Below, in pieces: positions 28,983 to 42,062 of a stretch of DNA of 64,000 bases (within the stretch, counting starts at the first letter, position 1; every line of letters starts with the position of its first letter). This DNA comes from Schizophyllum amplum (lineage: Eukaryota; Basidiomycota; Agaricomycetes; Agaricales; Schizophyllaceae): contig VDMD01000002.1 of NCBI GenBank assembly GCA_007026445.1, forward strand, positions 3,162,001 through 3,226,000, written 5' to 3'. A program made the translations under genes and the position numbers. The notes under the pieces are model-generated. The model was not told the DNA's origin, searched no databases, and saw only the letters and a program-made list of their open reading frames with translations.

Positions 28983-30476
28983 TCAAGCCTTTTCCACCGA
29001 GTCGTTCAGCAGAGCAAGCACAATGTCAGCTGCTCGCTTGCGCCCGCCGGCCTCGCGACACTTGACACCCACCTCCCGAGCCCTCTCTCGGAAGCGCGCG
29101 CCCTCCTGCCCACTCGTGACGCGCGTAAGGGCCACACTGAGTTCCTTCGCGTCCACATCCGGCGCGCACGTCTGATTCCCATAGACCCCAAGACCTGCAT
29201 ACTCTGCCGTCGTCGCATTGTAGTACGTGTCTGCCCACTGTGGGAGCACGATCTGTGGCTTTCCCGCGCGTGCGCATTCGTAGTACGAGTTCGCGCCGCC
29301 GTGGTGGATGTAGCACACCACATTCTCGTGCTCCAAGATCGACGCGGGCTCGGAGTCAAACCAGGTCACCGCGCGCACACGCTCCCGGTCGCGCGTCGTC
29401 GTCAGCAGCTCGTCAAATACGACGTCCAGCTCCTTCCGGTTTGGCACCTTCCACAGGATCTGCGTGCCTGCATCGACGCCGCCCAGCAGCCCCGTGAGCA
29501 CGCGCCGCGCGAGAGGCTCGTCGTAGTCGAAATGCGTGCCCATGATCATCAGCACCGTCTCCCCGCGGTCCAGCCATGACGCGAGCGCCGGGTCGCTCTC
29601 CCGTATGGAGGCAAAGTCGGCAGAGATGGGGCCACAGAGGCGCAGCGTCGGCGGCTTGACGAATGGGACGTCCACCTCGCGCACGCCGGGCGTGATATAT
29701 ATGCGCTCGGGCGACACGCGCATGCAGTCCAAGCCCGGGTACAGGCTAGAGCAGCCGCGCGCGACGCGGGCAGCGTTCACGCCCTTGAGTTGCGGACTCC
29801 GCATGCCGTGGTAAAGCATGGCGGCGATATTCGCCAGGTTCAGCGGGATACTCGTGAGGGTGAGAGGATACGGGAGTCCCGTGCCACATAATGGGTAGCG
29901 CAGGAGCTGGTGCGCGAGAGATTGATTCTGGACGCACACGATAGAGGGAAGGATGGGCGAGAGGACGTGATATTGGCGGTGTGCGAGGTTGCATGCGTCC
30001 ACCGCCTGACCAAAGAGGGTGTCAACGATGATCAGGTTCGGGTCCACGGCTTCAATTACGCTGAGGATTTCGTCCACGATGGCCTATACCAATTCTCAGC
30101 ATGACTTTCGCCTTGACGATACAAGACTGATGCGCACCATGTACTCCTCTGGCGTCCACGGCACCATCATATTGGCAAACTTGGGCCACAAATCGAACAT
30201 GGGAGCGTGTCGAAAGTCGGTACCCATGGCTGCTCCGACGCGCGCCATCGCGCCGAACTGGGTGACGCCGGCGATCGTATGGAAAGTGAGTCGCTCTTGA
30301 TCATCGCCGGCAGCCACTCGCATCCTCTCGAACCGCTTGCGCAGCTCGGCAAAGGACGCAAAGTGCACCTCCAGCCCGGGGACTGCGCGAGAGTGGATCT
30401 CGAATGCTGTCGCGAGCTGGACGTTGCTCTGTCCTTGCTCGCAGTGAGTGAGGAATAGGATGCGTTGAGGAGCCAT
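28983..30476 (-). CDS. UDP-glycosyltransferase (GT1 family)
   Basis: Two exons, 30,476-30,138 and 30,083-28,983, with a 54-nt intron; 479 residues. Begins MAPQRILFLTHCEQGQSN, the N-terminal Rossmann strand of the GT-B fold. The donor-binding part contains WLDRGETVLMIMGTHF, WKVPN, VTWFDSEPASILEH and HHGGANSYYE...GKPQIVLPQWADTYYNA, matching the UDP-sugar signature of GT1 enzymes (W-x-P/Q-Q..LxH, HxGxxSxxE, PxxxDQ), although the final Q of the classical box is here DT. It would move a sugar from a UDP-sugar to a small hydrophobic acceptor. There is no C-terminal membrane anchor. The acceptor cannot be told. The UbiA-type gene 1.7 kb away on the other strand could be functionally linked, but nothing proves it. 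Confidence 0.8.
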
Positions 30477-32139
30477 GTTTCCGGGGGATTACTGTCGCAT
30501 GTCAGCGTGGGGGGCCTTATAAGATGTCCCTTCGGCTCGAACTTGTGGTATCTGGAGACAAGGTCGATGGGACGACATGAGAGCCGTGGAGAGTGCTTCA
30601 GATCCTCACCAATTCGTACCAACGTTTGCCATCGGGCCGCTTGACAACGACCACGCAAGTCATCCATTTTGAAGGCACGCGCGCGTCCAGTCCAGACAGG
30701 GATCATGTCGCAGCATGTACAACACGGTCTGCGAAGAGGACGATATGGAAGGCGTCATAACCCTTTCGGCGACTACCTCAGCCCTTGCAATGATGTAAGC
30801 ACCGTTATGTTTGGCGGGAACAGAGGTTGAGCGCGCACCAGAAACAAGCTTCACCAGCGGCAGAGCTGGAGCGCACCCTGAATCAGCTTTTCAACACACG
30901 CCATAGAGCGCACAATGCCTACACCTCAATACGCCTTGACAAAGATCCTCTCACTTGGTACGCATTGCTCCTGACAGGCATCCACCCTCGGTGGGCCTCG
31001 GAGGTCGCAGCTCCAGAAGTTGAGCTGGAAGAGCTCAGGTCGATAAGCATCTGTGCAGCCGGGCGAAGAAGCAGAGAATTGAATTGAATAGTGCACGATA
31101 GCAAGTGTAGGTCAGATTAGCGATAGGCGATTAACCTGAGCGAGCTTATGAGCGAGGATGGTGGACAATGAATGGCGGAGACAAAGAGTTGATTGGCGTC
31201 ACACCGCGTACGGTGGCCGGAATCTGCCGGCAGTACATAGACACGGACCGATGTGCCGTGGTTTCTCCTTCATTATGACTTTCACGCCCACCGTCTGCGC
31301 CCTCAGTAATCCAGCCCAAGGATCGTCCCTGGGACCAACGACGAATGGCAATCAACAATATGACTTGCCTCTGATTTGCCAACACTGCCTATCGAGAAGA
31401 GGCGCCTCGCCGCAGTACCACTGGCACAGGAACTTGCTTGAATTGGCGGTTTCCGGCTTCTCTCCTTCTGTGGGGCTTCTATCCGCAAATCTCGCATGCG
31501 AATCTCCCTCTGATTGGTCTTTGTATACGCAACGTCAATGATGCTTGCCCAGTGTGTTCAGTCCACAACCTTGTAAGCCAATACTGGAACAATTACGGGT
31601 CAGCGCGCGCCGATATAGCGCTCATTATTCTCCGTGCCCATCTTCGATGTTCAGGCGTTGCTGGTCTATGTATGATTCTTACGATAGCACTCACACAGTC
31701 TCAATGTGCTAGGAGAGGCCTGCACTCATATCTCTTGAGCGCCGATTTCAGCCTTGCACAGTGGAAGCCTCCACACGAATGTGTAGGTGTATGTGGTGGC
31801 AGTCAGTGGTAAGCGCCCAGCTTCCATTTCTATCAAGCAGCGGAACAAGAGACCATCCGAAACGGAAGGCGCGCTCGGGCACGCGCGGCTCCCAGTCCCA
31901 CGAACTCTTTTGGATACGCCGTGATCCCGTCGCTGCTCCCTTCTAGCACTCCCGTCCGTGGCGGAGGGTTGACTGCCATCGATGCATCGTCGGCGTGATA
32001 CAAGTGCCTACCCACTACGGCTTATCGTCAAGCTCTGGGCGTCATTGCAGAGGTAAATATATATGTCTTGCACCCGGCCTTATTATTCCACACCGTCTCA
32101 CTTCTTCACCAGCATTGCCCGCCCATACAGCCAGCTACC
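30477..32139. other. Long intergenic region between glycosyltransferase and UbiA-type gene
   Basis: About 1.66 kb shared upstream region of two divergent genes. I find no reading frame with recognisable features, no RNA gene and no clear repeat. A TATA-like TAAATATATATG at about 32,055-32,066 lies roughly 75 bp before the UbiA start and may belong to that promoter. A small unrecognised gene cannot be excluded. Confidence 0.5.
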
Positions 32140-33352
32140 ATGCTAGCCTCTTCTCCTGCCACTCGATCAATCACCTCCGCCTTGCGCTCTATGCGCAGCG
32201 CTTGCGAGGACACCATTGGATTTATTTATACTTTATTCCTGTTTATGAAGTCCGATATCGGAACGGTCGTTCTGCCTGCCGTACGCTTACCCTGCTTTTG
32301 CTCCCAAGGCCCCCTTTGACGCACGTGAACACGCAGATCGCTCTGGGTATCAGTCTTGTGGGTTTACCAGACGTCGACGCATTCTTCGAAGGCCTTGTCT
32401 GGCTACTTCTACACCTCTTGGCCTTCGACGTGAGTGCATAGTTGCTCGGGCAGCCATATCGATACTCACATGAACACAGACGAGGAACCAGGTACTTTTT
32501 ATTTATCTACACCGTAGCTTGTTCGAGATGTTCACGTTGTCTACAGATTATCGGACTCGAGGAGGACCGCCTTTCCAAACCAAACCGGCCCATCGCTGCA
32601 GGGCGCATTAGCCTGCGCGCTGCTCAGATCCTGAATGTCGCCTTTATCGGCATGTCGCTACTCGACAGCGCGCGGCATGGCCTGCTGGTCCAGAGCGTGA
32701 TTTACCAGGTATGCGCAGCCGCGTATAACGACTGGGACCTCGCACGCTATTGGGTCACCAAATCCGGTATGATCTGCATTGGCCTCGGAATATGGTGCTG
32801 GGGCACAGTCGTTTGTTTCGGTGTGTGTCTCCTCTTATCAACATGTTGGCCACATAATCATTGTGCTCTCAGACCACGGCCGCCCGCTCTCGCCGACATC
32901 AGTCAACGCGCTCCTCATCACCGCGCTCCTTCTCGCGACTACGGTGAGCCCCTTCGCCGACAGGCCCTGTAGCTTTCTCATTCTCGTCAAACAGGTGCAC
33001 GCTCAGGATTTTCGTGATGTTGACGGTGATGCCGCCATCGGGCGCAGGACGCTACCCATGGTTCTCTCTCCCGCATTCGGCCGCTGGTCCCTCGCCGCGC
33101 TGCTAGTCGGCTGGTCGGCGGTCCTTGTTCGTTTCTGGCTGCTACCTGCAGGTGTCGCGGCGCTGTTGTATATACTGGCCGCTGTCACTTCTGTAGCCTT
33201 CGTGCGCAGCAAGTCAAGCGAGGGCGACAAGGACGCATGCTGGTGGTACAACGTGAGCTTCGTCCTGCTGACGAGGTGACTTGAGCTAATGCATGTATTC
33301 ACAGGCGTGGTTCACCGCCTGCTTGACATTGCCTCTCTTCCATCGCCTGTAG
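32140..33352 (+). CDS. UbiA-family prenyltransferase (fungal membrane type)
   Basis: Seven exons: 32,140-32,280; 32,337-32,429; 32,480-32,491; 32,547-32,820; 32,873-32,943; 32,995-33,252; 33,305-33,352; about 298 residues, with phases that agree throughout. The first Asp/Glu motif region reads FDTRNQ...LEEDRLSKPNRPI and the second QDFRDVDGDAAIGRRT, the two metal-diphosphate sites of UbiA enzymes. Hydrophobic segments (for example ALLITALLLATTV, LAALLVGWSAVLV, GVAALLYILAAVTSVAF) fit a multi-pass membrane protein. The exon 32,480-32,491 is only 12 nt and encodes TRNQ next to the first motif. The substrate is unknown; the family is common in fungal terpenoid and meroterpenoid pathways. An upstream in-frame ATG at 32,068 is possible but less likely. 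Confidence 0.8.
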
Positions 33353-33698
33353 GTGCGTAACAGAAGTGCATGTAGACGTATAGACATCATTAGATTTTGT
33401 AGACTTATAGAGGATATCCCAAAGTGCTACAGGTAACAACTTTGCTTATGACTTGGTAGACAAGAAGACGATTTGACCCTTTTACCGCTATAAAACGGAC
33501 GGCCGTTGCTGCAGACCTAGTCGCACCGTAGGTTTGAAGGCTCGCTACCCAGGCCCTCTACATGTAGTTGATGATGATTACTGTACATGAGTGCCGAATA
33601 AGAATTACAATGATACATGCTGAGCAGAGTCCCTGTATCTGCAACACCCGGTTGATACAGCATCTCACCTCGCCGTTGGAATGAGCACTGCAGGCATT
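33353..33698. other. Convergent intergenic region between UbiA-type gene and RPC1
   Basis: About 350 bp between two 3' ends. No gene or repeat seen. Confidence 0.6.
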
Positions 33699-36600
33699 TC
33701 ACAGCGCTCCTTCAAACAGAAGAGTTCTTGGCTTTTTAAGCGCGGGTGGTGGTGTGACCAGCGCAGGCCTGTTCCCAGTTTGTCAGCATCGGCTAGTTCC
33801 CGCTCAAGAGAAACAGCACTCACATCGACGTCCCGCACTGCGCAGCCGGGTTTCCCATAATGATACTTTCAGATACACCGGCAATGCTATCGCTCTTCCC
33901 ATATGCTGCCGCGTCGAATAGATGGTCCGTCGTCTTTTCGAAAGACGCCAGCATCAGCACGCTATCCTTCATCTTCGCGACACCGAAGCGCGTGATACCG
34001 AGGACCTCGCCCTGCATAACATCTTCAACACCTTGAATTTGACATCTTGTATGATGCCCACCTTGTAGCTCATGACGTCTCCGAGAAGCATGACATGTCG
34101 CGGGTCGATGATCATGTCGTGTGACTTCATGGTGTACTGAATCTCGTTGATGATTGTTCTTCTGGCCGCTTCGATGCCTAGCACCTGAGCAACTTCTATG
34201 ACATGGTTCGATGTCGTCAGCTCGCCTACAACGCCTGATGGAGTTTTCCGCGATTAGCGTGCAGCATTTCTCTTTCTGGCATCGACGCGCACCTTCTGTG
34301 GTCATACACTTCTGCAGCCCGTACCCCTCCACCAGCAACTCCTTGTCGCCCTTCTTTCCCCGGTAGTCGTCCTTCTCCTTGATGTTGATGACCGCACGGT
34401 GAATGGCTGGCACGCCCTTCACCACCACATCCGCAAGATTGCGCTTCAGTTCGCGGATCCTAAAGAACTTGTCTGCGGTGTCGACGTAGATTCGCAGTCG
34501 GTTCTTGCGAGGAAGGACAGTAATAGACTGTGGATAGTGAGTCCCACGATATCGAGTCGCTGGCACAAACACACCTCTTGTCGGACTTTCAACTTCCTCG
34601 TGCTTACGATGGCCCACTTGATATCGTCAAGGGTCATCTCCAACTGTGCATCGTTAGTCGTCACCCTTAACTCGATGTCGCGAGCACGCACCTGCAGTTT
34701 CTGAATTGCTTGCATATCCACGATGATACCGATATACGTATAGTCCGGCGCCCATGCCTCCTCCAGGACCGATGCAATCTGTAAGGCGTGAGCTTGGGCT
34801 ATGCAGAACGTATCGGACAACACGCACATCGCCTAACATGGTCTTTTCTAAGCGCCCCTTGACGATCCGAGCAGACGCTTCACTGTCGCGTGTCACCAGC
34901 TTACAACTGATAATCGGTGTGCTGATGTTTTTTGACGCGTTGATGATCTCCTTGATGCGTGGCACACCGAGCGTTACGTTCATGGACGCAACGCCTGCAA
35001 AATGGAAGGTCTTGAGCGTCATCTGAGTACCCGGCTCGCCGATGGACTGCGCGCCCACGGCGCCGACAGTGGAGCCTAAACCCTAGTCAACGGACATTGG
35101 GTGATAGTCTGACCGTGTCACATACCAGGTTCGATGCGGGCTTTGACGTACTTCGTCCATGCTGATTGCAGGAATGTCTGCAGCTGGGCCTCTGTCACCT
35201 TCGCCTTGTTGTCTACCAACGCCTTGTCCGAATCTGCATCCGTGTGAGGTTAGGCCAAACCCAACACCAAATCACTCACCTGAAGCCCCCATCGACAGAT
35301 CCATGTCCTCATCCCATTCCTCCATGCGCTCCATCGCATCGTACATCCCATGACTGTCTCGCAAGACCGCCAACCGCTTTGCAACCTTCTCTGATATGAA
35401 GTCGCGGATGGAGTCCATATATGTCGTGGTGCATTCGCTCACGAACTTAGGTCGAGCGAGCTCGGTGTTGAGAAGTTCCATGACCTCGAAAGGAAGCAGA
35501 CCACGGCCTGTCCTTGACGCAATTGCCTACATGCTTTAGATCAATAGCTGAGACAGACAGATACTATCAGACTCACCGACGAGTGCAACCATGCACGTTC
35601 GAAGTCGATAGGCTGTGTGTCTCCTTCCAAGCATGCCGGATCCAGCCCGTCATCGCCGTACCGGAATTGTACGACGCCAGCAGCCGAATTCCGTACCGTC
35701 AAGTCGTACTGCGTCGTCAGATCCTCTAAGGCTTTCATTAGTCGCCGCTGCATGTACCCCGTCTCCGCCGTCTTCACCGCCGTGTCGACGAGACCTTCAC
35801 GACCCGAGATGGCGTGGAACAAGAATTCCGTCGCGAGCAAGCCCGTGTAGAAACTGTTGCGCACGAAGCCCTTCGATGGCGGCTCTTTCGACTTCTTCGG
35901 GAAGTGTGGTAGTGAGCGGTCCTGGAAGCCATCTGGTACACGATGACCTGCGATAATCTGCTGCCCAACACAAGCCACCATCTGACACACGTTGATGACG
36001 GAGCCTAGACAGGTTGATGAGCCATGTAGTGCAACAAAGCTGAAAGACACAGACCTTTCGACCCGGACGTGGCCATGATAAGTGGTGCATTCTGTCGACT
36101 GAGCTCCCTCATACAAATTTGCCCGGCCTTCTCTCGCACATTGGACAAGATGGACGAGATTTCGGCTTCCAGCGTCTGCTCTTGGTCGCATCCGGGCTTG
36201 TTCTTCAGCCCGCCCTTCTTCGCCGCCGCGATCTTGTCCAAGCACTCTGCGTAGGCCTTCTCAATGAGATCTTCCTTCTTCTCCGTGAGCTCTGGCCCAG
36301 GGATGACGTCGTTGATGCCCAAAGAGAACCCGTAGTTCGCTGCCACCGATTGTCAATATATTGGTATTTCGACAAAAACACGCACGTACCCAAGTACCGC
36401 GCACACAGCTTCGCCACCCGATTCATCGCCGCCGCCGCCTCATGTGGGCCATAATCCCGCAGAATCACTCCAAATATCGACTTCTTCTTCCCGCTCCCAA
36501 TCGTCGCCTTGTCCATCAACCCACACATAATCTCGCTGTTCACAATGACCAGCCACCCGTCGTTCGCCATCAGGTCGTTCCTCGGCTTCTCGATCCCTGG

Positions 36601-38814
36601 GTAATGCTCCTTCTTCACCTCCTCGACCTTGTTGCACTTGCATTCCACGTTCACGAACACCTTCGACTGGCGGTTCGGCCGCATGAGCACGTTGAAGATC
36701 TGCTTTCCCGTCCACAGCCGCTGCGGCTTCAGAATCGATGGGGGAGGGATATCAATCTGCATGTTGGCGTCGGCGAGGTAGCAGCAGATCTGTGTGAAAG
36801 CGCGGCGGTCGAAGAAGGTGTCCTTGCGTGAGAGCAGGTACGACGCGGTGATGAAGTCCTGAATGGCCGCGATGACGGGGTCGCCGTTGCGGGGGGTGAC
36901 GAGGTTGTTCTTGACGCTCATGAGCTCGAGAGCCTCTGTTCGCGCCTCCTCCGTCTGCGGGACGTGCAAGTTCATTTCGTCGCCGTCAAAGTCTGCATTG
37001 TAAGGTCCGCAAACGCACTCGTTGAGCCTGAACGACCGCCATGGTCGTACTTTGACACGATGGCACATGATGGACAGCTATTTGCAGTGATCAGCAAGTG
37101 CAAAAGAAGGACACGTCAAGCGGCATACTTTGTGTAAACTAGGCTGGCGATTGAACAGTACGATGTCGCCGTCAATGATGTGCCGCTCGACAACGTCGCC
37201 AATCGCGAGGTTTTCGGCGACAACTTTGCGATTACCAAATTTCAAGAACTACACACGAACCAGTCAGTCGATGGGTGCGAAACGAATGGCAATCGTCCAA
37301 CTGACTTTCTTATTCTCCCCTCGAGCCACGAAGTTGGCGCCAGGGTGCACATCGGGACCGTTGTGTACTGCACGCTTGAGGCTGGCCATATTGTGCACAG
37401 TTACGCGCTCCGGGTACGTCAAGATCTTTGCAACACGCTCCGGCACTGCGACTTCGTCTATACGCAAGTTCGGATCCGGCGAGATGACCGTGCGGCCAGA
37501 GAAGTCGACACGCTTTCCCGAAAGATTACCACGGAACCGACCCTGTTTTCCCTTGAGGCGCTGTACGAAGCCACGTATTGGGCGCTGGCCGGGCTGAGAG
37601 GGAACACCAGGCAGCTCGGAGTTGATGTACATTGCGACAGAAAGTCGAAGAAATTCCCATTGCTCCTATGAGACCGTTAGAGAAGCCGTGTTGAGAGGAG
37701 TGAGTTACGCACCATGAACTGAGGTGTCGGAGCACCCTTTGCTAACCCCTGCTTGATGAGCGCGTTTGTGAACACAATTTCCGTGAGCTTCACAGTGAGG
37801 TCGTCTTCGTTCGACGCGCCATCCTGCGCGACTGATGGGCGAATGGCGACCGGGGGGACGGAAATGTACTGCCAAAGGAACTCTTCTGGACGTCCAAACT
37901 TGGGCCGCAGACCTAGGAGTTCACAATCCTGTGCCGTGTGAGCGTGATCCCCGATCACGAATCTAATAACCCACCTCATCAGTTATGCGACGGAAAAGGC
38001 CGAGGACCTTGAGGGGGTTGAGGTCTTCATGAACGGCCTTGTTAAGGAACTGTGCTAGCTCCTTCTGCGCCTCGATCGCAGACGCGAAGGTGCGCTTCCA
38101 CTTCTCCATCTCGTCGGCCGTCTTCTTGGCGCGGAACTTGTCATGAATGATCTTCAACGCGCCTGCCTTCTTGACGGTACCGTTGGTGGCGGAACAGTAG
38201 GGGCAGTAAACAACTTTGCGCGCGGCCGTATTGACGGCTTTTGTGAGGGCCTGACGCTGCATGTTCTCGAGGTTAGGCCGGCGGAAACGCTTCAAGTACG
38301 AGCGTCGATCTGGCTCGTCGAGAAGAACCCGAGCACATGTCTGGAGGGTGTAAGGGGATTGCTTAGGTGGAGAAGCCACGGCCGCGCACCTTGCAGATGC
38401 ACTGGAGGATGCCAATCGTGTGCTTGAAGTAGCCAATGTGAAAGACGGGGACGCAGAGCTTGATATAAGCGTAGTGCCCGACACAGTTTACGCTCGACTG
38501 GCCGCACGTCTCGCAGAACGCGCTCTTGTCAGTCGTTCCCTACACCAATGGAGCATGAGCCACTGTATCGTCGGACACGGCATAGTACACGCACCAAACG
38601 TCGATCGAGTACACCATCCTTGACCGGGAGACGGTCTGCCGCTGTGTACAGATCTCGGTGCGTGATCTCATACTCGGCTAGTTTGACGGTGTCCTGTGGG
38701 TTGAAGAGACTGAACTGCAGCGACTTTCTGGCGAAAGGTGAGACGGTGAGCATCAGTAAAGATGCGTCCCCCTTACATGACTTTCGGGTCTTTGTGATGC
38801 ACAGGCTCCTTCAT
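33699..38814 (-). CDS. RPO31: RNA polymerase III largest subunit (RPC1/POLR3A)
   Basis: Catalytic subunit that makes tRNA, 5S rRNA and other small RNAs. Start at 38,814; exon 1 (38,814-38,777) and exon 2 (38,727-38,595) join to the N-terminal [14 protein letters not shown] block; exon 3 (38,539-38,390) has zinc ligands CETCG and CVGH. Further on are FNGTVKK-type zinc/clamp sequence ([16 protein letters not shown]), [15 protein letters not shown] and [20 protein letters not shown], the active-site [10 protein letters not shown] at 36,999-36,970, and the bridge-helix/trigger region with [18 protein letters not shown] sequence. The C-terminal end is [19 protein letters not shown] in the next-to-last exon and a short last exon ending at 33,699. 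Many short introns separate about 15 or more exons; I fixed only the first three and the last junction by phase. The family is about 1,400 residues. Confidence 0.9.
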
Positions 38815-39179
38815 TGTGCTCACGACCGTCGGCGGCCAGGACAAGTGACGCGATCGGGCAGGATACGCGCCGTCCGAACTGGGTAGTAGGTAAGTAAGCG
38901 CTCAAATTGCATGGGATCAGTCATTTCCTTCTGGATTGTTCGGCCCGATTTGCCGATGAGCTCGAGCCTCGCAGGCTGCACATATGGCAGTGCAGCTCTT
39001 GAAGAGACGCATAATTTGGGCTACTGGCACCAGAGACTAGAGGTGACTGTTGGTATACTGCGCTAACCCGCGCGATCATTACTCTTTACACTCGTAGGAT
39101 ACTTTACTTTGCCCATTGTCACTGTCTATATATCCCTTCTCTCGCTCGCGCGCTTACGACCCTCGCGTCACCACACCTC
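38815..39179. other. Upstream region of RPC1 and downstream of ERG1
   Basis: 365 bp between two minus-strand genes. A TATATA run stands at 39,126-39,132. No gene found. Confidence 0.5.
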
Positions 39180-41136
39180 CTAAGCCGCAACTCCCACTGA
39201 AGCACTTGCCTTGGGCCACGTCGCTAACCGCATCGCGCCCGCCACAATGAGCCCAAACAGCAACATATTCGGCACATTTGAGAACGCCGAGGGCGCCCAG
39301 CAACGAATCTCCGTCCACATAAGCGGAATAAACACCACACACGCCGTACGAAACTAACATTATAATTAGTCGAGAACTCGTATACAGGTGACAAAGGGAC
39401 ACTCACCACAGAGAACGCCTTCATCACTTTGCCCGCGAATGACCGGCCGTCGGCCGTCGTGAAAAGGATGTAGATGGCGTAGAACGCGACCGAGAAGAAA
39501 TGGTAGAATAGTATAGATGGAGATGGCATCATACTACGAAGACCGTCAGTACGCTGCAAACATGCGTAGCTCAACCGCACATACCCGCTCAAGATGCTGA
39601 CAGGTTCCGAGACACAGGCACCACCGCGCTCGAAGTATTTGAAGCAGCCTGTCCGGAGGATCTCAAGGTCCTCGTCTGCCCACAAGATGAGTGGGGGTGA
39701 AGCTGAGATAAGCAAATCAACATACCTTCAGCCCCGAAGAGGTCATACAGCGCGACGCTCAAGATGTTGATTGTGCTCGCGAGCGCCTTGCGCTCCCAGT
39801 ACCACTTCCTCAGAATGTCGTTCATAGCCGACCAGTCCCCAAACGGATGTTGCTCTGCAAACACCATGAGCGAGCTGCCAGAAGATACAAATGTCACGCC
39901 ACATACTGCTCTTCTCCGCCTGCTGCGACAGCAGCCTGGTCAGAATGACCACGTCGTGCAACGCAACCGTCATGCCGCCGCCAGTCAGAGGATGGCGCAT
40001 ATTGTACGAGTCGCCCACTAGCATCACGCCCTCCTTCCGCCCGTTATGCTTCGCTGGCTGCTGCCGCACGTATATCTCGTCCTTCGCCTCCTTCGAGAAC
40101 GGGAGCGAGAGCAACGACCAGGGGATATTCAACAGCGAGAGCGGGAAGGGCAGCGCGGACATGCGGAAGACGTGCTGTGGTGCCGGGGGGAGGAAGGAAT
40201 TGGGCATGCGACGGATGCGGGTATCGGGGTCGGCGAGACAGGCAAGGATGGGTTCGGAAATCTCTTCGGGGAGCTGACTGCAGACGCGGGTAGCGATGTG
40301 TTCCTGCGAGACACTTAAAAAATTGTGAGCGCAGAAGGGAAAGGCAAACGCACCTTCAGGTCCTCCGGGAACGGCTGCGACACGTCCACAAGCATCCGTG
40401 TCCCCGTCCCGCGCTCGCCCTCCCGGTTGCCCTGGTCGATCTGGTACAACAGCACCGGTCCATGATTCTGCACCAAACACACCGTCCCATGGTTCGGATG
40501 CGGCAGCTTCACATTCCGTACCACCAAGCCCACAAAATGGCTGCGCACGGTAGGTTTCACCGTGTTCTCCTCCCCCAACACGGTGGACCGGAAGTTCGAG
40601 AAGCAACCGTCCGCGACGATGGTCAACGGCGCCGAGAACGTCTCCTGCTCGTCCCCTGTCTTCCCCTTGCGCGTCGCGCGCACGCCCACCACAACCTGTG
40701 GCTCGAGGTCGCGCGTGATCAGGTTCGACACCGTCGCCTCGATCAAGTCCACGCCCCCGCTGCTCGCGTCCGCGCGCGCGCGCTCGCGCACCTTGTTGCG
40801 CAGCGCCTGGATGAAGCGGCCGTAGTGGAACCCCGCGCCGCGCGCCTCCTCAGGGTAGGGGATGTGCACCTGCTTCCCCTCACGCACGTCGAGCACGCAG
40901 TAGCCCTTGACGGGCGCGGAGTCCAGGTTCTTGAGCGCGTCGGCCATGCCGAGCTTCTCGAGCGAGCGCACGCCGCCTGGCTGGAGGAGCTCCCCCACGA
41001 TGCGGTCCGGCTCCTCCAGAGAACGCTCGAGGAGGCAGATGCGGAGGTGCGGCTGCGCAGAGGCGAGCCCGTACGCCAGGGAAGCGCCCGCGACGCCAGC
41101 CCCGACGATGATGATGTCGTACTCCGTCTTCCACAT
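39180..41136 (-). CDS. ERG1: Squalene epoxidase (squalene monooxygenase)
   Basis: Oxidises squalene to 2,3-oxidosqualene in ergosterol synthesis, using FAD, NADPH-reductase and O2 at the ER. Six exons with consistent phases: 41,136-40,354; 40,303-39,907; 39,854-39,726; 39,675-39,585; 39,533-39,407; 39,353-39,180; 566 residues (yeast Erg1 has 496). FAD-binding GxGxxG is at residues 12-17 (GAGVAG). The second FAD motif GDSYNMRHPLTGGGMTVAL is in exon 2, and the C-terminal part has ILRTGCFKYFERGG and ILFYHFFSVAFYAIY, both typical. The hydrophobic C terminus (MLLFGLIVAGAMRL) is the membrane anchor. All introns are 50-60 nt. I saw no degraded or missing motif. It lies upstream of and in the same direction as RPC1. 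Confidence 0.92.
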
Positions 41137-42062
41137 CGTGTAGGTGTTCCGTGCTGCTTCGAGATGAAGAATGGGAGTCGTAGAGAACTCAAAGCAGAGT
41201 ATAGTTTATAACGCCTGCATCCTCAATGTGGCTCGATATTGAGGTTTTTGCCCCATCAAAGCGGTTTGGTCCCGATTGGTCCAGACCTAAATAAATACGC
41301 AATATTCACATGCCGGGACAGGACGAGAAGAGAGGCTGGATTGTCTGACTCTGAGCAGGAGCTAGGAGGGCGGGGTACGCCTTCATGAAGGATTGTGTCG
41401 TGGCAATGGTGGCCTGCTAACTAGAAGACCCTCGACGTCGCACGCGTCCATCGCGTTCGTGACCGAACATCATGAATTGATCATTTCGTGCGGCGCACGT
41501 GCAGGACGTTCGACTTCATGCTCAGTCTCCGTTGTTGTTCAGTACGATGTCCATTGTCCAGGGAAAAGAGCTTGGCCTTATCATCCACCAGGGACCATGC
41601 TATGCGCTGACATGAGAATATGACCTGATTCGTTGATGTCCGTGTCTTTTTGCCACAAAGCATGCCTTCGTCGTGTTCGCCGCTCCTGTATCGTAAGTGG
41701 CTAAGCTCACACTTTCAGTGGGACACATGTTTGTCTTGATAGAGTCAAGCAGGCTCTGCTCACGAAAGCATGATAGGAAGTGTATGCTCGGGAGGTCTGA
41801 CCGTCACGCAGATCTTGCCTAGATTATGTGGCCAGCAACCCAGTGGCCATAGCAATGCGTGATTGTAATCTCCATGCCGAGTCCATGTTCAATCTTTTGA
41901 GACTTCGTGTTTGCTTTGAATATTGACTTGTTCACCGACATGATGGTGTTCAAGCTGAGAGGAGACCAGGAGGAGACGCGTCCCCGAGGACGTGACTGTG
42001 ACATACGCGTAACGCTCCGCTTGCGCGTCCCGCCTTGCGCACCACCGCTCACACCGCCCGTC
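41137..42062. other. Divergent intergenic region between ERG1 and the proteasome subunit gene
   Basis: About 930 bp upstream of two housekeeping genes. Short open frames on both strands have no recognisable features. I cannot point to a sterol regulatory element with any certainty. Confidence 0.5.

Noticed and set aside
40462..41211. Plus-strand 249-codon frame
   Set aside because: Antisense shadow of ERG1 exon 1.
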